20,828 nucleotides of DNA from Thamnocephalis sphaerospora (taxonomy: Eukaryota > Zoopagomycota > Zoopagomycetes > Zoopagales > Sigmoideomycetaceae): assembly GCA_003614735.1 (NCBI GenBank), contig KZ992688.1, forward strand, positions 1 to 20,828, read 5' to 3'. Position numbers and translations under genes: made by a program. The notes below the pieces were generated by a model. The model did not search any database and was not told where the DNA came from. It saw nothing but the letters and a program-made list of their open reading frames with translations. This document shows positions 7,426-16,202 of the stretch, piece by piece (positions within the stretch are counted from its first letter, which is position 1; every line of letters starts with the position of its first letter).

Positions 7426-10136
7426 CTAAGAGACAATGAGACGGCAGCGAAGAGCCGACGAAAGTGGCATATAGTCGTGGGCTGTACTGCTGGATAGCAT
7501 GCTTGCCGTCTCGCTGGCATCTTCGTCAGCAGATAGGTAGTGGCGCGCACGATCTGCCATCAGGTGTGCGTAATACACGGCCGGCACCAGGCCAACACTG
7601 CGTGAGCAGCGCGCATACATGCTGCACATATTGTTGGTAAGCTCCTGCAGCTCGTCCGGCTTGAAATGGTACTCATCATAGAGCACGACATAATGTCCGG
7701 CTTTGCAGGTGCCCTGCAAGCCAGCCTGCGATTGCAGGAAAAAGTCAAACATGCCCGGATGCGTAATCTCCGAGTCGACAACAGTGCCGGCGCGGCAGTT
7801 GCCTGATCTGTCGGCATCCTTTGGGTTGGTGGGATACAGGCGAGTGTGGTGACGTTTCTTCACCACAACGAACGTCAAGGTAGGCTTGTAGTTGACATCC
7901 AGTTCCTGGCATGCACGTTTGATAGCGACCACTTCTTCGCGCACCACTTGATCAAACTGGCCGTCAGAAACACCATCGCGGTAAAAGAGAATCCGCCTCG
8001 GTACAGCGTTAGTCTTGGCACGAAAGTTGACAAGCATCTCCTTGACCATTTCGGCCATGTCAGCGATAATCTCCAGTTGGGGTTCCTGCGTGCGGTAGGT
8101 CAGATTCCAATCGGAAAGGTTCGCGTCCAACGATCCAGCCATAGCTGCAATCGATGGGCCTTCATCGGCAGCCCCAGTCGGATGTGAGACGTCAGCGCCG
8201 ATGACGATGGTGGGCTGACTCGTCACGTATGGAACCATGTTCCTTGCAAGTTTGAAGCTGGTGCCGCCCAGCTTCTTGTTGACTTTGAGCATGATATTGG
8301 AGCAGTACTGCGGGCCAGTAGTATGCGCACGCATGAATAAGTCCCATTGAACCGCCACCGTATCCGATGGTCAACTAACCTGCAAATTTGGACGCTCTGT
8401 GTGTTTCGCCAGCATGCACTGCGTCATCAGTCCCATCTTGGTTTCAGCAATGCGCTTCACGCTGCGATAAATGTGGTTTCGCGTAGCAAAGATGTTGAAC
8501 ACAATCTGTGCGGGCATGCCATGCGTCTTTTTGGCCGCTATAGCTGCCGACTGCAGCGCCCGTTCCGTGTCTTGGTGCTGGCTGGCGTAGAGAATGGGCG
8601 GATTCTTGGCCCTCACATCCATGCCCATGTCCACAAACAGCTTGGTCATGGTGCTGAGGAAATACTTGATCTGATTCTCGGGTAAGCGGCGTCTGTCCGC
8701 GTAAGCAACGACCGCCCAGGAAGCCAAAACAGGGCAAGAATAAAGGCGCTGGCCCTTTAGACTCCAGCTGCCATCTCGTGGCGTAACTATCGCGTTGGAA
8801 CGATCAGCAGCCCCAAGTTCAATGCGTGGTGGATTCAGCACGCGCGCATTGAGTTGAGTCATGTTACGATCGACTTGCAGGCCAAAATCACGCATTATAG
8901 GATCCTGTGCGAGCTGCAGTTTGTGGTGTGCGCCGTTGGTAATGTTGCATCGGCGGTCTGGCCGCGTTGCGGAGAGCTTGATGAGATCGGCCACAGCACG
9001 CTCATTTGGTTGACGCCCAACACGCTGGTGCGATTCCACCATGCACACTTCCATCGGGAAGGCTACGCCGCGTGCATTAAGCACGCATGGTAGGTTGGGG
9101 AACCGCAGACGCACGCTGTAGCGCTCCTGGAAATAGGCAGCGACATTGGTCCGCTGGCCGGTTTCACCCAAAGCGAATACTTGCCTCGAAGCTGGTCCAT
9201 CTGCAATCTTGGCAATTACATACCGTGGCTGTATCTTACCGCGATGCGTTACATATATACGCACACCTGCAAGTATTTTCTGTAGTCGATTGCGGAACTT
9301 GGGATGCTCCAGCATGCGCGCCAGGTCGCTCTCATTGCGTGCATCGAGTGATTCACAGGCTAGCTTTAGCAGCGAGCCTTCTTGGTAAAAGGCCGTAACG
9401 GTAGTGTCGATGTTGAGCAGCATGCCGCGTTCACCAGCGCGAACAGACATGTGGTAGCCAAACCATGCTTCCAAACCGCCCGCGATCGGACGTGCATCCT
9501 CTCCCGTGAAGAAGCTGCTACCGATAGTGATGAACTTTTCCGTGGCAACCTGGCGTAGCACAGCCTCAATGGCGCTGGTAGGCCGGATCAGATCTTCGCT
9601 GCTTTTCATCGTACCGCGAAAATAGGCCTGAATGCTGGCCATGTTGATTTCGGCCACCTTGCGCAGCGTGACGCGGAATTCGCGCGGTTGGCGCTTACCA
9701 GCCGGTTGGCCCGGCTGCTCGGGCAGGGTAATCTGGGCAGCGGCGGTAGCAGTAGCAGCAGTGATTGCTCTGTGGTAAGTCGCGTGCAACAGACAAGCGG
9801 AAACAATATCGCTACCACGCTACTCACGTCGACTGCGAGGGCATCGCCGACCGCAAAAGGGCGGGACGAGTAGACGTTATACTTGCCGTCATACGCTAGT
9901 CTAGCACTGCCGAGCTGTTGCCTGTACAGGCTTTCCAGCTGCTTGAACACAACACGGTTCAGCGTGGGCTGCTCTCGCTTATCTGGCTTTGGCGGGTTCT
10001 TGAGCTCAATACGTATGTCATAATGGGAAATAGACTGGCTGGGCAACGCGGTGAATAGGTAATGATTGGCAAGGACCTTGCATGGCCTGCCTGCGCGGCC
10101 ATAGCCGGGGCGCGACGGATACTGTCCTGAAGCCAT
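7426..10136 (-). CDS. ago1: Argonaute, slicer-type, RNA-interference effector
   Basis: Exons 9828-10136, 8380-9732 and 7426-8307 give 847 residues; introns of 95 nt (GTGAGT) and 72 nt (GTTAGT) are both phase 0. The ATG at 10134-10136 is used; the frame extends upstream only to GTG. The N domain starts with RPGYGRAGRPCKVLANHY. Linker 1 and PAZ occupy roughly residues 105-350, and MID roughly 400-545 (contains IYRSVKRIAETKMGLMTQC). PIWI follows from about 500. The catalytic tetrad is complete: D593 (GADVSHP), E633 (QLEII), D665 (FYRDGVSDGQF) and H802 (VYYAHL), so target cleavage is expected. The protein binds small RNAs in the cytoplasm and cuts complementary transcripts. The C-terminus (ALRCRLIVS) lacks the hydrophobic MYFV/A-like ending of most Argonautes. 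A LINE remnant lies about 90 bp upstream of the start codon. Confidence 0.95.
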
Positions 10137-10224
10137 GTTGTTATGATGCGAATAAGTAGCGGTATAAACATACTGGTCGAATCTCACGCGGTTTAATACC
10201 ACCTGGTGGCGCCTTGACTTGCAT

Positions 10225-10570
10225 GAAACAGCGGCACTTTCCCTAAACCGCCTGTCTTTCTACCAGACGCAAGGCCACATGCATTCTACCAATCGTGCGC
10301 GTCTTGTGATGCGTATGCAGAAGCCGTGCAAAGGTGGCGCTTGAGAAGACACGTACGTCTGCAGATTAGCTGCTTGCAATGCGGAACACATATCACATGA
10401 TGTCATCGCCACCAAGCACCGCCCTAACATTAGAATGTGCAGCCTTACCAAAGGCGGCGCTGACTAGCGCAAGCAGTTGGCCTATTCCTCCTAGAAATAG
10501 ACCAGCTGTATTTTATCGCTATTCTGCCATCATGAAAGCAGCCACTGGACCAACAGCTTATTTCATCCTC
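10225..10570 (+). mobile_element. Second fragment of the same LINE family, upstream of Argonaute
   Basis: The plus strand here aligns over most of its length with the minus strand of the remnant at 1440-2140. Shared landmarks include tgcattctacc, ctgcttgcaatg/ggtgcttgcaatg, caccaagca, cattagaatg/catcagaatg, and near the 3' end atcatgaaagcagcc versus gccatgaaagtagcc. Translated, corresponding residues such as HVIATKHRPNIRM versus DIIVTKQRTSIRM can be matched, but this copy has several stops and frameshifts. It therefore represents the last part of the polyprotein plus 3' untranslated sequence, heavily decayed. Boundaries are judged by eye. Confidence 0.7.
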
Positions 10571-11018
10571 GTCCAGCACGCTGTATGTGCGTCTTCCACA
10601 TCCGGTTGGTGTGATTGTTTTTGATGGCACCTGCGACAATCAGAACGTCATGCGGATAGCCGAAAAAACACGACTCGTTCAGAGAGTGCGATCTACGTCG
10701 CGCACTGCCGCATTCTTGAACCGGTTGACGTCAGAAACTGTCGTGTATAGTGGCCGGATACGCATCGGTGCCTCCGAGCGTAAGCGCTAACTGCTTCCTA
10801 TAGCTTTCCACTGTGACTCGTAAAACACTTTTTTGCAGTCGCTAGCAACCGCAGACAAGCATCCGCAACATATGTGCGCATGTAGCAGGACAAGTCATAC
10901 GCCGTATGTGGTGGCGCTCCCATCCTATGCCGTATTACCGTGGGCTGCGCATACACCATGAATGGTAATTTTATAGCGTGTATACTACGCTGCACCAAAA
11001 TAACCTTCAGGTACGCAA
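10571..11018. other. Intergenic stretch with one unexplained open frame
   Basis: The only notable content is a plus-strand frame open from 10536 to TAA at 10788-10790 (about 84 codons). It has no ATG before its middle and includes LYVRLPHPVGVIVFDGTCDN and ends GRIRIGASERKR. It begins inside the LINE remnant. The family is unknown; it may be further repeat debris. The remainder, up to the SSADH stop codon, would contain the 3' processing signals of that minus-strand gene. Confidence 0.35.
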
Positions 11019-13129
11019 CTAAAATCCAATTGCAATCAGCTTCTCATCGACATACTCTTCAATGCCATGCTTGGAGCCTTCACGGCCAATGCCCGACTCT
11101 TTGATGCCGCCAAATGGCATTGCTTCGGAAGCAAGAAGCTGGCCAGAGTTGACGCAAATCATACCGGCCTCAATGCTTTCCGACATGCGGAAAACACGCC
11201 CCACATCGCGGGTAAACACGTAGCCAGCTAGTCCATACTTTGTGCGGTTGGCCAGATCAGCAACCTCTTCCTCTGTTGTAAAGCGGCGCATGGCCACCAA
11301 CGGCCCAAATGTTTCCTCATTCGCCACTAACGCGTCGTCGGTGAGATCAGAGATCAGCGTGGGCTTGATGAAGAAGCCCTCGGCCGGCCGATGTTCGGCG
11401 CCTCCAACCATGACGCGTGCGCCACGCGTCACCGCATCTTCAACATGGCGGTGCACTTTGGTACGGGCGCGCTCAGTGATGACAGGGCCGACGTGGACGC
11501 CCTCCTCCAAGCCAGAGCCAATGTGCAACGTGCGCATGCGCTCTGCTAAGCGCTCAGAAAACCGATCGTATATGCCAGACTGCACGTAGATGCGGTTGGG
11601 CGCCGTGCACACCTGGCCAGCATTAATGATCTTGGCCGTCATTATGCCTAGTCGTGATGCAGTAGGGTACGTTAGGTGGTAGAACTATGCAGCACCGCTT
11701 ACAACCTAGTGGCCTACCCTCTACGGCGCTCTCCAAGTCCGCGTCGTCTGCATAGAAACAGTAATGGTGTCAGCGGTTAGTCGATGTTGACGGTTGGCCA
11801 AGCATTGGTGCGTACCAAATACAATGTACGGCGCATTGCCGCCCAGCTCAAGGGAAACACGCTTGACGCCATCTGCGCACTGCTTCAAAATAAGTTTGCC
11901 AACGTTCGTTGAGCCGGTAAACGAGACCTTGCGGACAAGGTCGTTGGTGCACATTTCCAAGCCGACCTCGGCAACATGCTTGTCTGTCGTCACAATATTG
12001 ACAACGCCTTTCGGTATGCCAGCGCGAGTGGCTAGCTCACACAACGCAAGTGCCGAATACGGTGTCTCAGCAGCGGGCTTGAGCACGACGGTACAACCTG
12101 CGCAGTCACGTCAGTCGGGCGATGCCAGTCTAGCCGGCATGGCAACACTTACCGGCCGCTAGGGCAGCACCCATCTTGCGCGTAATCATGGCACTCGGAA
12201 AGTCTACCAGTTCACATACGGTTAGCAGTCATAACTGCGTTGGCTGCGTGCTAGCATGCTTACTCCAGGGTGTCACCATGCTGCACACGCCAACCGGCTG
12301 CTTTATCATCATAAAGCGCTGATTGCGTAGCGGAGACTGTATTACTTCTCCGTAGATGCGTTTTGCCTCCTCGGCAAACCATTGCGCAAAGCTCTGCGCA
12401 TACTCAATCTCACTAATAGACTGCACGGGACAACAGTCGCAGATTGCAGCAGATTTAGCGGCCGAACGCATTGCCATTGGATTTGGCATTGTGTCAGCAC
12501 ATTACCTGGTTCAATGGCTACAAAGGCCGGAAAAACACAGCAACAGTTTGATGCAGCCGGTTAGCTTGTATGGTAGAAAAGAGATGACGCCGCCATAGGA
12601 TACCTTGCCGTTTTCCATGGTCAGGAGCAGCGCAAGATCCTCTTTGTGCCTTGAAATTAACTGCGCCCACTCGATCAGTATGTCATAGCGCTCCTGTCGG
12701 GGCAACGTGCGTACGCTGTCAGCGGTGGCACACAAGTTGGACGTATTGGCACGTACATTGCACGTTGTTTTCCGCCAGTCTACAAGTGCACGGCTTGCGG
12801 CGCTAATGGCGGCGCGCGTCTCTTCCACGCCCATCTCAGGCACGGTCCCAATTTCCTTCCCAGTGGCGGGATCTGATGGAGAGTGGCGTCTAGTTTGTGC
12901 ATGTGGCGCCGTCTCCTTATGGTCACCTACCAATTACAGCGACTTTGGCCCCATCGTTGGCCGAGACCCATTTGCCGTCGATAAAGGCCTTGGTGCGGAA
13001 CAGCTCGTGATCCTTGAGCTACATAAACGCGAATGGTCAAACATGACGTCAAACGATGGCGCCCGGGAACAGCACTGAGCACGCGTAACGCACCTTGCTT
13101 GCGCTGGGGTGCTTCAGAGAGATTGGCAT
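11019..13129 (-). CDS. UGA2: Succinate-semialdehyde dehydrogenase, probably cytosolic paralogue
   Basis: Ten exons: 13094-13129, 12931-13018, 12757-12872, 12604-12693, 12506-12517, 12264-12420, 12153-12203, 11816-12097, 11718-11747 and 11019-11647, giving 496 residues, the normal length for GabD/Uga2. It oxidises succinate semialdehyde to succinate with NAD(P)+, the last step of GABA breakdown. Seen: [20 protein letters not shown] and [13 protein letters not shown] (cofactor fold), [10 protein letters not shown] with the general-base Glu, [12 protein letters not shown] with the catalytic Cys, and EETFGP. Exon 1 encodes only [12 protein letters not shown], so no presequence is apparent. The C-terminus AIGF is not a peroxisomal signal. 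Intron 3 (12694-12756, 63 nt) is a multiple of three and free of stops; splicing at AAT^GTACGT restores KTTCNERYDIL. The gene is head-to-head with its paralogue at 13635. Confidence 0.93.
12506..12517 (-). other. UGA2: 12-nt microexon of the minus-strand SSADH gene
   Basis: On the minus strand, ttgtag|CCATTGAACCAG|gtaatg encodes P-L-N-Q. It sits between ENGK (exon 4 end, 12604) and [11 protein letters not shown] (exon 6 start, 12420). These four residues fill exactly the slot of the PLAE in the family motif ENGKPLAEAKGE. Without them the protein is four residues short in a conserved loop. Flanking introns are 86 and 85 nt. Confidence 0.85.
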
Positions 13130-13171
13130 CTTGTAAATGACTAGTAGGGTTGATTGATTGATTGATACGTA

Positions 13172-13177
13172 TTACAT
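13172..13177 (-). other. Minimal start-stop upstream ORF (ATGTAA)
   Basis: The minus strand reads ATGTAA 42 nt upstream of the SSADH ATG at 13129 and about 25-35 nt downstream of the minus-strand TATA box. It would lie in or just before the 5' leader. Start-stop elements of this kind can stall ribosomes in other eukaryotes. Whether it is transcribed is unknown. Confidence 0.3.
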
Positions 13178-13201
13178 CCGCTGCCGTCAAGCTATGCTGG
13201 C

Positions 13202-13208
13202 CTTTATA
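13202..13208 (-). promoter_or_regulatory. TATA box of the minus-strand SSADH gene
   Basis: TATAAAG on the minus strand, 73 nt upstream of the ATG at 13129. This predicts a start site near 13170-13180 and a leader of about 45 nt. Confidence 0.5.
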
Positions 13209-13550
13209 CTGGCGTGCAGTAGTGCCTGCCCAACGGCATACGTCGAGCTAGGTGCATCACTTGAACCCAGTTCGTGCCAGGAGACTCGCGTGTCACTCAA
13301 ATGCGCCAGAGGGCGTGTCGCAATACGTACGGGGTTTGAAGCGCAGCGAGACACACGGGGCACTGGTCGCAGCCACAAGCATACCCGGGTCCTCCGGGAA
13401 CCATGAATGCCGCTTGCACGGCATCACGCGTCGCAATACCACCTGTCATCGTCTGATGGTATCTGGATGACAAAGCGGATAGGCCTCTGTCGGCAAATCG
13501 CCACGTCTAATGGCGAATGTGCAACTTACGGCGAATCAAATGAACCAAGT

Positions 13551-13572
13551 GATAAGCGGCAGATGATTGCCG
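13551..13572. promoter_or_regulatory. GATAAG site abutting a CGG-N10-CCG palindrome
   Basis: GATAAG (13551-13556) is the consensus of nitrogen-regulatory GATA factors. It is followed directly by CGG (13557-13559), ten bases, and CCG (13570-13572). The arms extend to CGGCA...TGCCG with a 6-nt spacer. CGG-N10-CCG is the half-site geometry used by fungal Zn2Cys6 activators such as yeast Put3. GABA catabolism is under GATA and Zn2Cys6 (Uga3) control in yeast, so the pairing suits nitrogen-source regulation of one or both SSADH genes. Function is inferred from sequence only. Confidence 0.45.
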
Positions 13573-13620
13573 ACTCGGGTGCAAGGAAGCTGCCCGTACT
13601 GCTTTTCCGTATCTGAACGC

Positions 13621-13627
13621 TATAAAG
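13621..13627 (+). promoter_or_regulatory. TATA box of the plus-strand SSADH gene
   Basis: TATAAAG seven nt before the ATG at 13635. A TATA-directed start about 30 bp downstream would exclude that ATG and make the ATG at 13866 the first in the message. Confidence 0.4.
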
Positions 13628-13634
13628 AAACGCC

Positions 13635-15961
13635 ATGTACACGTCAGCTGTTTCGCCGAGTGCAACTGCATTCACAATTCGCGCCTGTCGCCTCTCAATC
13701 TCGCGTAGTGTACGCGTACTACCGCAATTACTGCCGCGCACCACTGCAATTCGTGCCAACCTCTGGAACGTCAACTACCGCCAACCGCCCGTCACCACTC
13801 CCGTCGCCTGCCAGTCTGTAAACGTTCGGCATCTCCACACCAAGCATTCTACCGCTGCCTCAACCATGTCTCACCCACGTCTTAGCCAGGTGAGGCCATC
13901 GTGGTCGTGGTGTGGCGCACAGTTGCTAACGCGCGCCGATGCAGCTCAAGGACAAGAAGCTGTTTCGCACCCAAGCGTTTATTAATGGCGCCTGGGTGGA
14001 TGCGGCTAGTGGCGCTACACTTCCAGTGATTGGTAGGCGTGAGCGGATGGCGCACATCGCCGCAAGTCTTGGCTGACCGCGTCGTTTGCCGCTTGCCGTT
14101 TGCTAGATCCTGCGACTGGTGGCCAGATTGGCACGGTGCCAGAGATGGATGTAAATGATACTCGCCAGGCCATTGCTGCGGCACACGGCGCGCTTGAAGA
14201 ATGGAGAAAAACTACCACCAAGGTCAGCGCATGGATGTCGTTTGTTATGCAGGCAACCTCGGGCCGTTATTTACGCTTATTCCGGCGTTGATGCTATCAG
14301 ACACGCCACAGGATTCTTAGCAAGTGGGCGCAGCTGATGCTAGAGCATAAGGACGACCTAGCGACCATTATGACGCTGGAGAATGGAAAGGTGAGCGTCG
14401 CTGCCTGTGCCGCACATGCCTTTTGTCATTGTCACGTCTAACATAGCGTTTTCACAGCCATTCAGCCAGGTACTAGAGTGTGATGGCGGTATAACCGTAC
14501 GATCGACTAATATGTGCGGTTGCAGGCAAAGGGTGAGGTTGTTTATGCGCAGAGTTTTGTCGAATGGTTTGCCGAAGAGGCCAAGCGCATCTATGGCGAT
14601 GTCATTCCGGCGCCAGACGGAGGACAGCGTTGCTTGGTGGTAAAGCAGCCTGTAGGCGTGTGCAGCATTATCACGCCGTGGAGTAAGTGACATCAGTGCA
14701 CGCTGTATCGCAGCCGTAGTAGGCTCATCACCATATATTACCAGACTTTCCTAGCGCTATGATCACACGCAAGGCAGGCGCGGCACTGGCGGCAGGTAAG
14801 CACACGTGCACCGGATATACGTGGATGGTGACAACGTCTAATGTCGTGTGTAGGCTGCACTGTGGTGATTAAGCCTGCCGCGGAGACGCCCTACTCGGCG
14901 CTTGCGCTTGTCGAGCTGGCCATTCGTGCTGGCGTGCCAAATGGTGTCATCAACATTGTTACGACGGACAAGCACATCAAAGACGTTGGCCACTTGCTTT
15001 GCACCAGCGATTTCGTCAGCAAGGTATCCTTTACCGGCTCTACCAGCATTGGCAAGCTCATCATGCAGCAGTGCTCGTCCGGCATCAAGCGCGTCTCGCT
15101 TGAGCTAGGAGGCAACGCCCCGTTTGTTGTCTTTGGTAAGTTATTCTGCACAAGCAATCGTCGCTTTGTCTCTACTGTCGCTCACGACAAACTGTTTTCT
15201 TAAATGCTGTAGACGATGCCGATCCCGAGGCGGTTGTGGAAGGTTGGTACATTGCATTATGCCGTCAGAGAGCATAGGCTTACATCCAGATTTCCTATTC
15301 AGGCTTGATGAACTCCAAGTTGCGTAATGCTGGCCAAGTGTGCGTGGCGCCCAACCGTATCTACGTGCAGTCTGGTATCCACGAGCGACTCTCGCAGCTT
15401 CTGGTTGCGCGCCTGGAGAAGCTGCGCGTTGGCGGTGGCTTTGTCGAGAATGTGCATGTTGGACCGCTGATCAGCGAGCAGGCCCGTCGCAAGGTGCTCG
15501 AGCATATTGAGGATGCTGTAAAACGCGGCGGTCGGGTATTGCTGGATGGCCGCCAACGCCAAATAGAAGACATCACGCACGAGGGTGGCTTCTTTGTCCA
15601 TCCCACGATCATTTCCGAGCTTCCCACCGATGCCCTGGTCAACGCAGAGGAAACATTTGGACCTCTTCTGGCTATGAGCATCTTTGATACCGAGGAGGAG
15701 GCCATCAAGCTGGCCAACAACACCAAGGCAGGTCTGTCTGCCTATGTTTATACGCGCGACATTAGCCGTGTTTTCCGCGTGTCCGAAGCCATTGAAGCTG
15801 GCATGCTCAGTATCAACGGCGCCGTTATATCATCCGCCGTGACGCCATTCGGTGGCCTGAAAGAATCTGGCATTGGCTATGAAGGTTCCAAGTACGGTGT
15901 GGAAGAGTATGTGTCCAAGAAGCTGATTGCCATTGGCATTGAGGAGAAGGCTCGCATCTGA
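13635..15961 (+). CDS. UGA2: Succinate-semialdehyde dehydrogenase, paralogue with basic N-terminal extension (probable mitochondrial form)
   Basis: Ten exons: 13635-13889, 13945-14032, 14107-14222, 14301-14390, 14458-14469, 14526-14682, 14745-14795, 14854-15135, 15213-15242 and 15303-15961 (579 residues). The enzyme core is complete: [43 protein letters not shown] (general base Glu), NAGQVCVAPNR (catalytic Cys), EETFGP. The first 85 residues contain no Asp or Glu, many Arg, and VRHLHTK before the family core, as in a matrix-targeting presequence. An in-frame TAA lies just upstream of 13635, so this is the longest start. The next ATG is at 13866 (caaccATGtc) and would give a 502-residue presequence-free form like its neighbour. 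The eight internal exons have the same lengths as in the minus-strand copy. Exon 10 is longer, giving a tail ending IEEKARI. It oxidises succinate semialdehyde to succinate. Confidence 0.92.
14458..14469 (+). other. UGA2: 12-nt microexon of the plus-strand SSADH gene
   Basis: ttcacag|CCATTCAGCCAG|gtacta encodes P-F-S-Q between ENGK (ends 14390) and AKGEVVYAQSF (starts 14526), matching ENGKPLAEAKGE of the family residue for residue. Flanking introns are 67 and 56 nt, with branch-like TCTAACA and GACTAAT. It occupies the same place as the minus-strand microexon. Confidence 0.88.
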
Positions 15962-16202
15962 TCCATTCCGGCGCACTCTGTCATCATGATCGTGATATTG
16001 GTCAAGTAAAGTCATCATTTTACAGCCAGATACCGGCACAGATACGTTTGCGTATAGTATAAGCTGTACTCTACATTGATGGTGTGATCGTGCATGCAGA
16101 TGCCGTCGCTGCAGACGGTAAAGATATAATAATGTATACATTGCTTGCGCCACACGCATGACAACGAAACAGCGCAGCGCACCAAGCCCCACGCTGCACG
16201 GC

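Larger units (their letters stand above)
13130..13634. promoter_or_regulatory. Shared bidirectional promoter region of the SSADH pair
   Basis: The 505 bp between the two divergent start codons must hold both promoters. Visible signals: a minus-strand TATAAAG at 13202-13208, 73 nt from the minus ATG; a plus-strand TATAAAG at 13621-13627, only 7 nt before the first plus ATG; GATAAG plus CGG-N10-CCG at 13551-13572; and a TGAT tandem repeat near 13150-13166. No coding content is convincing. Confidence 0.7.

Noticed and set aside
10137-10202. 22-residue N-terminal extension of Argonaute from codon 10202
   Set aside because: The first codon is GTG; the ATG at 10136 has good context and matches the usual start just before the RPGYG motif.
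13149-13166. TGAT tandem repeat, considered as a CRISPR-like or satellite array
   Set aside because: Four 4-bp units without spacers are a simple microsatellite.
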